Below the pieces are notes generated by a model, which did not search any database, had not been told where the DNA came from, and saw only the letters and a program-made list of their open reading frames with translations. The position numbers and the translations under genes are program-made. A DNA stretch of 64,000 bases. Origin: an uncultured Clostridia bacterium. GTDB taxonomy: Bacteria; Bacillota; Clostridia; Christensenellales; UBA1242. The first letter of the stretch is position 1; the number at the start of each line of letters is the position of its first letter. The stretch covers positions 62,001 through 126,000 of the forward strand of contig CALWKE010000003.1 in the NCBI GenBank assembly GCA_944381185.1, given 5' to 3'. Positions 52,102 through 63,020 of the stretch are shown here, piece by piece.

Positions 52102-55100
52102 ATGTTAAATATTTTTTCAGGATTTATTAGTTTGTTTGTTGAGCATAGCTCTAGTTTTGTTGCTGCAAGTTATAGTATTGGAAAACTTATTTGGCAATGG
52201 ATATGCAACTTTTTTAATATGATTTTAAATTTCATAATAAGTATCCTTTGGACGGTTGTTCAATGGGTTTTGGGTGTTATGGAGGCATTTGAATACATTG
52301 TTAATAGTTTTCTTGGCATAAATGCAACAGTGAATGATTATTATAACTTTGCTGTTAATTATGACTTTTTGGATATTTTGGTTGATGTTTTTAGAGCAAT
52401 TTTAGGTGTTTCCATTGTTCTTTTGATAATTTTCACTATTTATGCAATTTTTAAGCAAGAATGGGCAATGGCGGCAAGCGGTTTTGAAAAGAAAAGCAAA
52501 GACGGAAAGTCGTCAGGAAACAGCAAGGGAATAATTATTAAAAATTTAATCTTAAAACTAGGGGCAATGTTTTTGCTTCCTATAACCATGATTTTTATTT
52601 TCTATGGCATAAGTGCTGTTTTAAGTTCATTTAGCAGGGCTCTTATTGGCGACAACAACGCAACAATTGCTGCAAGAGTGCTGTCTTCATCAACCCATAC
52701 TGGCAATAAATACAGAATGTATGCGAATGAAAATAAAAGATTGCCAATAATAATTCAAGCCTATAACACAAGCGATTATGCTGCTGATGAAAATGTTTTG
52801 TTGGCAGAAACAATCAGGTCTTATGAAGTTCAAAATAATTTAATTAATGCTTCTTCAGCATTGAATGCTGGCAATGGTTTGTCATTCCAAGATAGTGTTA
52901 AATATCAAGGAAATAAAATAACGAATAGTGCTGCCTATGGTGATATTTATGAAACTTTTGTTTGCACAGCAGAGCAGTATAGAGTTATGGCAGACTTTAT
53001 TGATTACTGTGAAGAATCAAATTTAAATTATTACATAAAGGCTGTTGACGATGATAATATTGAATGGAAGTATGTAGATTCAACTGTTTACAATCAAACT
53101 GATAATTCATTAACAATTAACTATGTTGATGCAAGCGATATTGATAGAGATGGCAATAATGATGACACTTATTCAATCACTTATTCAACAAGTTATGAAG
53201 TTACATCTCCAATTTCAAATGCATTAGAAACCATTTTGGCACTTCTTGGCATTGGTGACTATTCAGATAATAAATACAATATTATGGAAAGGGAAGATGG
53301 CTCAACAAACATTGTTCAATGGTCAAATGAAAAGGTTTTAATCAAATTTTCTGAAAATTTTGAAATCGATGATGCGTCAACATGGACGGCTACTGATGAA
53401 ATCATCATGTATGAATATTATCATTTTTCTTCAAACAACACTTTTGGAGATTATGAAATCACAGACTTGTTGCATTCAGAATCAGGTGTGCTTTTAGATG
53501 CAAATCAAATTGCTTATCGAGATTATTATCCAGAAACAGATTCTTATTCACCAGAAAAAACAATTGATGTTGTTTATATTAATGGAACATATTATAAAAT
53601 TGAACTTTCAAAAACTGAAACCAATGAATATGGCAATTATTATTATGTTTTATCTGAAATTGAAGATGTTAATTTCTTGGACAAAAATGTTGTGACAATA
53701 TCTCAAAGACCACAAAATGCATATTTAATGCTTTCAAGTGGCTTTAATATTAATAATATTGAAAGTTGGTTATACACCGACCAAATAATTATTTATGAAT
53801 ATTATAAAGATTTATCTTATAACAACAATTTAAGTAAGTATAGTTTTTCTGATTTTTATTATAGTGACACAGCACTTGGGGTTGAACTTCCATCTTACAC
53901 AATTTCAACGGGAGAATTAGGTTCAACAACTTCATCGAATGCGTATGTTTTGCTAAATGGAACGTATTATAGAATTGATGAAAACACAAACAAACTTTAC
54001 AGCATAACAAGCACGGGAAATCCTTTAGATTTTTTAACAAAAGCACCTTCAGATAGCACACTTTATTACAATTATTCAATCAAACTTTCAGCTGATAAAA
54101 GCAATGGTGTTTATTTTGTTAATGATTCTGACAAGATGACGGCAAGCGAGTTTGTTATTGACGAAGCAATAGTTAATGATTTTGTAAGTCTTTCAGAAAT
54201 TGAAAATGTGACAGAAGAAATGGAAAAATATTCTTCATTTACCTTCACACTTTCAGATAAATTTGACTATAAAGATGTTGAAACGTGGACATATAGAGAT
54301 TATTTCTTATTTTATTTATACATAATGTATCCTAATATTGTTTCAAGTTTGAATGTACTTAAATATAGTGGACTTGTTGGTGATATTGGAAAGGGAACAA
54401 TACAGGGTGAAACAGGTGAAAAATATCTTCTTAAAGTTGAACTTAAAGATGGCTCGGGTGCAATAATTTATTTTGATATTGATAAAATCAATTCAATTTC
54501 TGAACTTAATGTAATGAAAGAAATTGATGAAGAAGAAACACTTAATAATAACAATACAATCTATAATCAGAAAGATTTATTTATAACTGAATTAGATGAT
54601 GTTGAATTGATTTCGGCAGACACTGAATATGTTAACTTCAGTTTTTCTGATGATTTTAGTTTAAACAATATTGCAACTTGGACAGTGCAAGATATGCTTT
54701 TGGTTTCTCTTGCGTATGAAAATATAATTTGTGATGTTTCAACTTCAGGTGGAATACCAACTTCAATTTTAGAAAATGGCTATTCGTCACTTATGTATAG
54801 AGTTGAAGAAAAGGTAACAGAAAAAGATGAAGAGGGAAATGATGTTGAAGTAACAATCACTAACACTCTTTATAAGTTTGGTTCAGAATTTGACCCAAAT
54901 AATAATGAACAAACGATATATCTTAATGGATATCAAGTAACAAGTTATGGTTATGCTTCTGTTGATGAATGGCTTCGTGAAAATGCTATGGATTTTATTT
55001 GCAGAAGACTTGGAACATCATCAAGTTCTTTAATAGCTGACTATAATGGAATTATTGATAATATTTTCGCAGGTTACAATGACTATATTTTAACAGTTAA

Positions 55101-58100
55101 TGAAATTGTTAATTTAATTTTAAATAATGCTGGTCATAACACTGAATCAAGTGAAAATGTGTATGATATATTTGATAACATTGTGACATACACATATCAA
55201 AATCCAAATTCTGATTTTTCAGAATCTGATATATCAACTTGGTCAAATATTGATTTCGCAATTTATTATATAACTGGAAGAGTTAGTGCAACCTACACAT
55301 CAAATGTTATATCATATAATAATAAGAATTATTTTGTGATTGGCGATTATGCTATTGATATATCAGGAAATGTATCTTCAAATCCGTTTGCTGCAACAAT
55401 AACCGAAAATAATGTAATAGAATCAATTTCAGCAAATCTTGACGGTCAAAATGTTGGAAATTTAAACACCGTTTATAATAATTTGCTTACAACAATAATG
55501 CATGATGAAAGTGAACTAAATGAGCTCACTAGGGTTTCTAATGCAAAATTTAATTATGTAACAGACAAAGCCATCGATATGGGTAGCTCTGCAAATGCTC
55601 TTCCAAATGGTGTGACCTATTTTGATGTAGTTTTAGCAGGTCAAAATGGTTCATTTTTAGAAGGCGTTACTTATAGTTTTGATATATTTACTGATGGAAC
55701 AAAAAATTATTTAAAAATCAATGATAAATTTGTTGAAATAACAAACAATCCAATGAGTCAAATTTATTATAGATCTCGTGGAACAATAACATTTTTAAGC
55801 ACTTCAAGTGTTTTTGCAAAAATATCAGAATATACTCCTTTCCAAAATTTAAGTAGTAGCATTTCAAAACTTGAAGGTATAATTTATTCATTAACAGGAA
55901 GCAAAGAGGCTGTTTCATATCCAGTGTTTAGTTATAGTGTGAGTGGAACAAATTCAAAAAGTTATATTTATGTTGATGGCACATTTATTGAATATAATGT
56001 AACAGACACAAATAATTACACGTCATATTTAACAGGTGACACAGATATTTTAAACACGCTTTATAATGAATATTATAGATCTTTAGTTACTGAAAGTGAA
56101 TCTGGTTTGGTTATTCCAGAACAAACACAATCAGGTGCAGGCACCGCTTCAAACTATCATATTGAAAGCAGTGAAGTGTTTAATTTGGATAATATTGACA
56201 CATGGTCACCATTAAAAATTATTTTATATGTTAAAGGCATATATAATCAAGATATTGTTGGCAGTGTGTTAGTAAGTTTAAATGGAAATAGAAAGTATTT
56301 CACATTTAGTAACGTTAAAAATGGAATAACAAAGTATTATTGCATAAATATTACAGACATTGCAAATATAATAGAACCACCTGATTCTTCAAGTAGAGCT
56401 TTAATTCAAGATAGAGAAGAAGATAATATCAACATTAAGTTATATATGACATTATTAAATAAAGTTGGTGATAATGTTGTTGACACAGATGAAACAATAA
56501 ATGGTTACAAAACATTTAATAATTATATTAATGATGTCTTAAATTTAGATGGAAGAATTGTTGAAGATTACACTCAAACAGTAGATTTATTAGTTGATAA
56601 TGTTAATTCAACTTTCAACATCACAAACCCATCAACATGGAATTGGTTTGATTTGATTTATTATTCATATACAAAAGAAGCAAGGCAAGACACATTGTTT
56701 GTTGTGTATGTTGATAGTGCAAACAATAAATATATTCAAATAGAATCTAGTGCATCAAGTTTAATGATAAACAAAGATTATTTGAAAGTTGATTTGAATA
56801 CTATTAGAAAGCAAATTGCCACAAATAATTCTTATAATGTTTCTTTTTCTGGTGCTGATGCGTTTAAACCAATAACAATAATTGTCAGCAAACTTAAAAA
56901 TGTTGATTCAGATATTGTTATTGATAAATACTCATTAATGGTCAATGATGCAACAAATCAAACGGTAGAATTTTATTACTTTGTTGGGTCAAATGGCATA
57001 TATAATGTTATTTATAGTGAAAATCCTAATGATTTAATAGCTCAAAGTGGAAGCAATAGTGTTTCAAATGAAGTTTATAGCTATGCTTCACAAACTGTTA
57101 ATTCATTCATGAATTATGATGTTTTTGATTATATTATTAGTTATGTTTTAGGTTCTAATGCTCCAAAAGATTTTTCTTCGCAAGTTTATAGTTATAATGG
57201 TGTAAGGTATTTGCGTATTGAAGATAACTATATCAACATAAGTGATTTAGAAAAAAATAATATCATATCATTAACAAAAACAAGCGACACAGAGGGAAGA
57301 ATTAATGCTAAAAAAACATATATCAGTGATGTTTTTGGATATAAGGGTTCACTTTTAAAAGTTTATACTGCAGACACTCTTCCAGATGCATTAAAAACAG
57401 CAACTTCATCTTCATATGGCGAAGAAACATACCTTTCATTCTCAAATAGTTTTGACCCAAGTGATTATTCAACATGGCAAGTTAGTGACTTTATCATTTA
57501 TTATCTCTATGCACATGGAGATATTATTGTAGATAATTTCCAAGAAGATATCGTTAATGTTGGTGGTCCAAGAGTAAATATTTGTAATATTGTTGAAAAA
57601 GATGAATATGGAAATAGTTCAGTTAGAAGAGTTATAAGATTTATTGATGGCAGAAAAAATGGAACTGAAGATACATATTATCTAGACTATGAAGTTTTTG
57701 TTGCACTTTATGCAAGAAAACTCATGAATATTGTTTATAAAACAAGAGGGGCTTCTGATGCTTCAATAGGTTATAGCGTTTCAACAACCTCTAACTTTAC
57801 CACCACTGCAATGACAGGGTTAAATTTTGAATATTCACAAAAAGTTGATGTCACTGCAAGTGATTTCCTCTATAACAATTACTATTACTTTATAATTTCT
57901 AATGAAGAACTTTCAAAACTTGAACTTACAAATGTTTCAGAATCACTTATAGCTCAAATTGAAAATGGTTCAGCTATTTCTGAAAAATCACTTAATGTTA
58001 AATTAAGTGTTAATTTTGACATTAACGACATTTCAACTTGGACGGTTCTTGACTATATAATAATAACAGAATTTTCACGAAATGCTAAAGATAATTTCTT

Positions 58101-61100
58101 TGATGGTTTGTCTTTTGGTGATTTGAAAAAAGATAACTATTATTACATATTTGAACAAGAAGGCAGTTCATCAGAATTAGTTTTGGCTATAAATGGAAAC
58201 TATTACAATATTACTAGATTTATTGAAAAGGAAAAACCAGACGACCCAGAGTCATCAACCTATAAAGCAAAAGACATAAAGATTAACAATATAAATATTG
58301 AAAATAGTGAAGGCACAACAGTTACTGTTGGAGATTTAGTGACCAAGGGTGATGCTGGCAATTATTCATTAAAAGTTTTAAGTGAATCAATTCGATTCAT
58401 TGTGGGTTCAAATGATTTGATTTATGAACTTGATAGCAATTCAAATTCATTCACATATAGCCAATTCACAGTTGATTCAAATGGAGAAATAACAGTTGAT
58501 TCAAGTGTAAAATTTAATAGGTGGCTTGATGAACGATTGGCATTTAACTATCAAGTTGACCCTGATGATTGGGATAATCCAACAATCAGTGTTTTGGTTA
58601 AAAAAGTTAATTGGCCACAAAAATTAATGAATGATATGCAAGTGATTTATCCTGACTTAAATTGGGAAACACTTATTGCTACTAGTGGTTGGATTGATTC
58701 TCTTGGAGAGTTTTCTTCGGGAATTGCTTCAGGTGAATATGTAACAGAGGGCAATTCTGCAAATATTAATGCTGTTGGACTTGTTCTTTCAGAATTCTTT
58801 GTTTCACTTGCAAAAGAAAGTGAAAAAGGTTTTGCTGATTATGAATATGAATCAGTTTTTGATGAAGAAGTTTTAGATTCATTGATGCTTGCAATGTTAG
58901 GTGAAGATAACTATGAAACTTTGAAATTGCAAGCTGAAATTTACACTGACATGTTCAACACCTGTCTTTCACAAGTTCTTGATGACATTGCTTTTGAAAA
59001 GGGTGTTGAAATTGTTGACGGCAAGGTTGATAATTTTGTTATGTCGGTTTACAAAGCATACTTGTCGACTCTTCTTTTGTCATCAGACTTAAGTGAGTAT
59101 TTGTATAAAGTTGCAACTCGTGTTTATGCACAATATACCATTTATGAATATTTGGCAAATGCAAGTGGAGATTATGCTAAATATTATGCATATATAAATA
59201 ATTTAGCAGATGAAAATGGTGAAGCAGTTGATGCCTTTAAGTATGCATCATTCTATGAACTTGCAAAATATGAAAATCAACTTGTTGCTTCAGAAACTCC
59301 AACCTTTACATTTAATTTTGTTAAAGTTTATAGGTATTTCCACACATCAACAACTTTAACAGATGATGAAATTAGAGATTTAATAAATAATCAAAATGAA
59401 TTTAATAGTTTGCTCAAATCATTAGATGGTTATTATAAAGATAATTATGGTGAAATTGAAGATGACAGTGAACTCTATTGCTTTATGCTTGATGCATATT
59501 GGTCAATATATTATGACTATAAAAATGCGGGCAATTCATTACTTTCAATACCAGATTATATAACTTTGTATCATGATTATATTCTTGGAAATATGACAAG
59601 GTGGGATATTGTTTCATCTGTAAGCATGGATGGTGGCTCACAATATATGCAATATTACGATTTATATCAAGCACAACTATTGCTTTATAAGGGAACAACT
59701 CTTGCAGCTTCAATTCAAATTTATTTTGATAATCCATCAATTGATTTGGGACTTGATAGTATTTTAGAAAATTTTGAAACAATCTTTAATGGCGAGTTTG
59801 CATTTACAAGTGTTTATAATGTGATTAATGAATGCTTTAAAAATTCTTCAAGCATTTATAAAGAATATGTTGGCAAATTAAACAATTTAATCAATTTAGT
59901 TCCAACAATGCTTGCTTCAGAAAAAGGCGATATTGATGCTTGGAATGAGTTGGTTGAAATTAATAATGCAATAATTGCACTTTCAGAAGAATTTACAAAT
60001 TGTGTTGCACTCAGCACTGGAAATTCAACTGCAAATGGAACAGTTAAACTTGATTCATATTCTGAAACCGTTTATGAAAACACACTCACAACACTTTTGA
60101 ACTTCCAAACCAATCTTCAAAATTATATCACCACTCAAGAGATGGTTGACAAAATCACAAAAACATCAGTAACATTTGCTCTCACACAATACAGTCAAAA
60201 TTATGTTTCAGCAGGATATGATTTTGTTATTGAAAACAGATCTTACACATTAAGAACAACTGTTTCATCTTCAAGACTTGCTGAATATGTTTATGGTGGA
60301 AGTTTCTTAACTCAATTTGGCATTGATGCAGTTTACACAAGTAATGATTTTGAAGGAATTATTCAACTTTCAAAAGCCTATGATTCAAGCACAAATTCTG
60401 TTAAAACAAAACTTGTTAATTGGAAAGAGTTAAGGGAATTTGCGTCAAGAATAGCAGACTATACTGCAAGACTTTATTATATGACAAATTTAAATGATTT
60501 GTCTGAAAACCTTAGTGATGCTATTTTGATGACAGACTATGTAACAATTCAAAATTCAAATGGCGAATATATTGAATCAACGCTTGAATATGCAATTTTA
60601 GATGCTTTGATTAATAGTGATGAATTTGATATTTCTGCCGATACTTTAATCAGTTTAATGTTTGGTGACACAGTTGCAACATTAAATCACTTTGATAGTG
60701 TAGCAATGGAGTCAACATATAAAAATGTTATGGACCTTGCTCGCTCACTTGATGGCTCTTTGGGGCGAACATTAAATGAAGATGAAAAACTTTCGGCACT
60801 ATCAAATTATTTGTTGTTGGTTCAAGATAACATTTATAGCAATTATGGTTACTATAACAACAATAATAATGCAAGTGATAGAATACATTTAATATTTGTT
60901 AATGTGTTTACCTATCTGCTTGTTAGTGAAGAAGACCAATCAGGTGAAAACCCAGTTTCAATTAATTTTGAAAATTGGACTATGAAAGATTTTAGAACTG
61001 CACTAATGGAATTTATTGTTGATTACACACAAAATCCAAGTGAAACAGGTGCAGAAAATGCAGCGAGATATCTTGCAATATTCAAACTTTTAAGTTCGCA

Positions 61101-62946
61101 ATTTGACTATGTTGGATACACTAGCCTTAGTGATGCAATAAACAGAGTGAATATTGGAACAATAATAGGTTCAGTGTATGTTAAAAAAGAAGCTTCATCT
61201 GATAATAATGACATTGCTTACTATTATATTGATGCAAAAGTTGAAGAAATTGCTCAAAGGCGAAATATTTTAGCAACATTTTCAGTTGATAAAGCCACAA
61301 GTGATAATATTATTGATCTTGCAGGCGTGTCAAACAGACCAATTGAAGAACTTGTTAACCTTGAATATGATGACCTTTATGACTTAAATGGAAATTATGA
61401 TGAAGCATATGGAGATTCATTTGTTGTTTGTTTCTATGATGAAATAACTGGAAAATATATTCCATATATGGCAACATCTTCTTATAATTATAATAGTAAT
61501 GGAAACTTTGCCGAGTATATGAAAGATTATGGCTATCGCATAAGAACAAATTATTACGTAAATGGAGATGGCTATGCTGATGCTTATCCAATTATTGCAA
61601 AGGGAATTTTAACAGAAGACAACAAACCAACTGCAATAAGAATGGAAAATTATGAAGTTAAGTATTATAGAACTAATATAACAACAACAGGCTCACTTGA
61701 CGATTCTGCTCTTGAATTTTCAAAAGTTGTTACAGAAACTAATACTGTTGGCTTCACAGACTATGTTTCAACATCAACATTCAATAAAGTTGATTCATTA
61801 TCTAATAGAAACACAATGTTTATTGGAAGTAGCAATCCAACATTCTATCTTGAATCAGACTTTGATGTGTACTTTATTCAATACACAAAGAGTTATGTAA
61901 TTCCAGCATCAGATGATTTTGGTGCTATTTCAGTGCTTGACCAATTTTCATCATTCTATGTTTTGTTAAAGTTTGATGTTCTATTTTTACTCGCACTATC
62001 ATTTGTAACAATATTCCCACTATTATTTAGGGCAACTGTTAACTTGATGAGAAGAGTGTTAGAACTTATCTTCTATATTCTTGCAGGACCTCTTGCAATC
62101 TCGATGAGTGCATTAAATTATGATGAAGGTGTTAAGTCAAATCAAACTTTTGAAACTTGGAAAAAACGACTAACATTCACACTTCTATCAGTATTTGGTT
62201 ATGTTATTGGCTTTAATGTTTACTTTATCTTGCTTTCAACAGTTTCAAATATGACATTTATTTCAGATGTAACTAGAAGTAAAATAAGTTCAATTGTTGA
62301 TATTCCATATATTTCAGCACTTGGTGGTTTTGCTGACCAACTTATTAGATGTTTATTCTATATTATTGCTGGTGGTGTTATTAAAACTTCTGCAGACTTG
62401 CTTATTAAGATTGTTACTGCAGGCAAAGTTGAAAGGTCGTTTGCAACAGCAGATGGCGACGGAACTGAAATGCTTAAGAAAACAGTTGGTGATATTAAGC
62501 AAATGGGCAAAACCGTTCAGGGGCTATATACTGGCGAAACACTTATGAAAGCAAAAGATGCTGCACTTGAAACAGTTAAGAGCGCAGTTCCGGGCTCTGC
62601 AATTATGCGAGGGGCATATGAAGGGGCAATGAAAGTTAAAACAAAAGTGCAAGGCAAGGCTATGGCAAAGGCACTTCAAGCTTATGGTGTTCCAAAATCT
62701 ATTGCAGATAAGGCAGCTAAAGAGTTTGTCGAAAAAACGAATAAACAACGTGAGGCAAAGCGACAAAAAGCCATTAAAAATGCAAATGAATTTTATAAGA
62801 GTATGGGTTCAAATTTCCAACTTGATGACCCAATTAAGCCAAAAGAAAAAAAGAAGAAAGATAATAGCGCTAAATTAGAAAAATATAAAAATAAACAAAA
62901 GAAGAAAATTGAGAAAAAGAACAAAAAACAATCAAAAAAAAGCTAG
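52102..62946 (+). CDS. Giant VirB6-like membrane protein 2 with repeated external modules
   Basis: This 3,614-residue frame begins with the same membrane module as giant 1 (four helices to about residue 182, with V-F-R-A-I-L-G-V and L-L-I-I-F-T-I-Y), then N-K-Y-R-M-Y-A and Y-R-V-M-A-D. Some 3,100 residues follow between membrane clusters and should be outside by the positive-inside rule. They are Tyr/Asn/Ser/Asp-rich, with nine or more Trp-centred modules in the first 2,000 residues and longer helical stretches after about 2,150. The second membrane cluster spans about 3285-3435. A basic tail of about 175 residues begins with a V-P-G segment like giant 1 and ends in Lys runs. GGAGAT lies ahead of ATG 52102. 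Cotranscribed with virB4. Confidence 0.78.
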   Translation: MLNIFSGFISLFVEHSSSFVAASYSIGKLIWQWICNFFNMILNFIISILWTVVQWVLGVMEAFEYIVNSFLGINATVNDYYNFAVNYDFLDILVDVFRAILGVSIVLLIIFTIYAIFKQEWAMAASGFEKKSKDGKSSGNSKGIIIKNLILKLGAMFLLPITMIFIFYGISAVLSSFSRALIGDNNATIAARVLSSSTHTGNKYRMYANENKRLPIIIQAYNTSDYAADENVLLAETIRSYEVQNNLINASSALNAGNGLSFQDSVKYQGNKITNSAAYGDIYETFVCTAEQYRVMADFIDYCEESNLNYYIKAVDDDNIEWKYVDSTVYNQTDNSLTINYVDASDIDRDGNNDDTYSITYSTSYEVTSPISNALETILALLGIGDYSDNKYNIMEREDGSTNIVQWSNEKVLIKFSENFEIDDASTWTATDEIIMYEYYHFSSNNTFGDYEITDLLHSESGVLLDANQIAYRDYYPETDSYSPEKTIDVVYINGTYYKIELSKTETNEYGNYYYVLSEIEDVNFLDKNVVTISQRPQNAYLMLSSGFNINNIESWLYTDQIIIYEYYKDLSYNNNLSKYSFSDFYYSDTALGVELPSYTISTGELGSTTSSNAYVLLNGTYYRIDENTNKLYSITSTGNPLDFLTKAPSDSTLYYNYSIKLSADKSNGVYFVNDSDKMTASEFVIDEAIVNDFVSLSEIENVTEEMEKYSSFTFTLSDKFDYKDVETWTYRDYFLFYLYIMYPNIVSSLNVLKYSGLVGDIGKGTIQGETGEKYLLKVELKDGSGAIIYFDIDKINSISELNVMKEIDEEETLNNNNTIYNQKDLFITELDDVELISADTEYVNFSFSDDFSLNNIATWTVQDMLLVSLAYENIICDVSTSGGIPTSILENGYSSLMYRVEEKVTEKDEEGNDVEVTITNTLYKFGSEFDPNNNEQTIYLNGYQVTSYGYASVDEWLRENAMDFICRRLGTSSSSLIADYNGIIDNIFAGYNDYILTVNEIVNLILNNAGHNTESSENVYDIFDNIVTYTYQNPNSDFSESDISTWSNIDFAIYYITGRVSATYTSNVISYNNKNYFVIGDYAIDISGNVSSNPFAATITENNVIESISANLDGQNVGNLNTVYNNLLTTIMHDESELNELTRVSNAKFNYVTDKAIDMGSSANALPNGVTYFDVVLAGQNGSFLEGVTYSFDIFTDGTKNYLKINDKFVEITNNPMSQIYYRSRGTITFLSTSSVFAKISEYTPFQNLSSSISKLEGIIYSLTGSKEAVSYPVFSYSVSGTNSKSYIYVDGTFIEYNVTDTNNYTSYLTGDTDILNTLYNEYYRSLVTESESGLVIPEQTQSGAGTASNYHIESSEVFNLDNIDTWSPLKIILYVKGIYNQDIVGSVLVSLNGNRKYFTFSNVKNGITKYYCINITDIANIIEPPDSSSRALIQDREEDNINIKLYMTLLNKVGDNVVDTDETINGYKTFNNYINDVLNLDGRIVEDYTQTVDLLVDNVNSTFNITNPSTWNWFDLIYYSYTKEARQDTLFVVYVDSANNKYIQIESSASSLMINKDYLKVDLNTIRKQIATNNSYNVSFSGADAFKPITIIVSKLKNVDSDIVIDKYSLMVNDATNQTVEFYYFVGSNGIYNVIYSENPNDLIAQSGSNSVSNEVYSYASQTVNSFMNYDVFDYIISYVLGSNAPKDFSSQVYSYNGVRYLRIEDNYINISDLEKNNIISLTKTSDTEGRINAKKTYISDVFGYKGSLLKVYTADTLPDALKTATSSSYGEETYLSFSNSFDPSDYSTWQVSDFIIYYLYAHGDIIVDNFQEDIVNVGGPRVNICNIVEKDEYGNSSVRRVIRFIDGRKNGTEDTYYLDYEVFVALYARKLMNIVYKTRGASDASIGYSVSTTSNFTTTAMTGLNFEYSQKVDVTASDFLYNNYYYFIISNEELSKLELTNVSESLIAQIENGSAISEKSLNVKLSVNFDINDISTWTVLDYIIITEFSRNAKDNFFDGLSFGDLKKDNYYYIFEQEGSSSELVLAINGNYYNITRFIEKEKPDDPESSTYKAKDIKINNINIENSEGTTVTVGDLVTKGDAGNYSLKVLSESIRFIVGSNDLIYELDSNSNSFTYSQFTVDSNGEITVDSSVKFNRWLDERLAFNYQVDPDDWDNPTISVLVKKVNWPQKLMNDMQVIYPDLNWETLIATSGWIDSLGEFSSGIASGEYVTEGNSANINAVGLVLSEFFVSLAKESEKGFADYEYESVFDEEVLDSLMLAMLGEDNYETLKLQAEIYTDMFNTCLSQVLDDIAFEKGVEIVDGKVDNFVMSVYKAYLSTLLLSSDLSEYLYKVATRVYAQYTIYEYLANASGDYAKYYAYINNLADENGEAVDAFKYASFYELAKYENQLVASETPTFTFNFVKVYRYFHTSTTLTDDEIRDLINNQNEFNSLLKSLDGYYKDNYGEIEDDSELYCFMLDAYWSIYYDYKNAGNSLLSIPDYITLYHDYILGNMTRWDIVSSVSMDGGSQYMQYYDLYQAQLLLYKGTTLAASIQIYFDNPSIDLGLDSILENFETIFNGEFAFTSVYNVINECFKNSSSIYKEYVGKLNNLINLVPTMLASEKGDIDAWNELVEINNAIIALSEEFTNCVALSTGNSTANGTVKLDSYSETVYENTLTTLLNFQTNLQNYITTQEMVDKITKTSVTFALTQYSQNYVSAGYDFVIENRSYTLRTTVSSSRLAEYVYGGSFLTQFGIDAVYTSNDFEGIIQLSKAYDSSTNSVKTKLVNWKELREFASRIADYTARLYYMTNLNDLSENLSDAILMTDYVTIQNSNGEYIESTLEYAILDALINSDEFDISADTLISLMFGDTVATLNHFDSVAMESTYKNVMDLARSLDGSLGRTLNEDEKLSALSNYLLLVQDNIYSNYGYYNNNNNASDRIHLIFVNVFTYLLVSEEDQSGENPVSINFENWTMKDFRTALMEFIVDYTQNPSETGAENAARYLAIFKLLSSQFDYVGYTSLSDAINRVNIGTIIGSVYVKKEASSDNNDIAYYYIDAKVEEIAQRRNILATFSVDKATSDNIIDLAGVSNRPIEELVNLEYDDLYDLNGNYDEAYGDSFVVCFYDEITGKYIPYMATSSYNYNSNGNFAEYMKDYGYRIRTNYYVNGDGYADAYPIIAKGILTEDNKPTAIRMENYEVKYYRTNITTTGSLDDSALEFSKVVTETNTVGFTDYVSTSTFNKVDSLSNRNTMFIGSSNPTFYLESDFDVYFIQYTKSYVIPASDDFGAISVLDQFSSFYVLLKFDVLFLLALSFVTIFPLLFRATVNLMRRVLELIFYILAGPLAISMSALNYDEGVKSNQTFETWKKRLTFTLLSVFGYVIGFNVYFILLSTVSNMTFISDVTRSKISSIVDIPYISALGGFADQLIRCLFYIIAGGVIKTSADLLIKIVTAGKVERSFATADGDGTEMLKKTVGDIKQMGKTVQGLYTGETLMKAKDAALETVKSAVPGSAIMRGAYEGAMKVKTKVQGKAMAKALQAYGVPKSIADKAAKEFVEKTNKQREAKRQKAIKNANEFYKSMGSNFQLDDPIKPKEKKKKDNSAKLEKYKNKQKKKIEKKNKKQSKKS
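53341..58065 (+). repeat. Array of Trp-centred protein modules within giant 2
   Basis: Nine copies of a motif of the form F-[DN]-x-x-[DN]-x-x-[TS]-W-x-x-x-[DK]-x-[IL]-[IL] are seen, with the Trp at residues 428, 556, 729, 860, 1047, 1368, 1513, 1792 and 1980. Most are followed 25-80 residues later by an N-G-x-Y-Y-x-I strand. Weaker copies occur near 1672 and 2959, and a gap at about 1200 keeps only the N-G/Y part. The module length is about 120-190 residues. DNA identity between copies is low, so the duplication is old. Confidence 0.75.
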
Positions 62947-62960
62947 TAAATAAAAATTAA

Positions 62961-62994
62961 ATAGAATGGATAAATAAAATTTTATCCATTCTAT
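62961..62994 (+). other. Hairpin between giants 2 and 3, without a T-run
   Basis: ATAGAATGGATAAA (62961-62974) pairs perfectly with TTTATCCATTCTAT (62981-62994). No T-run follows, and the ribosome site of the next gene begins shortly after. Confidence 0.6.
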
Positions 62995-63020
62995 CTAAAA
63001 TTAATAAAGGAGAAAGATCC

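Noticed and set aside
53341-58065. DNA-level tandem repeat or CRISPR-like array in giant 2
   Set aside because: The repeats are visible only at protein level, with no conserved DNA repeat or regular spacer.
36983-62946. Possible assembly artefact or fused genes behind the giant frames
   Set aside because: Both frames are open throughout, have one start with a ribosome site, keep consistent codon use and have membrane clusters in matching positions; fusion of unrelated genes is not suggested.
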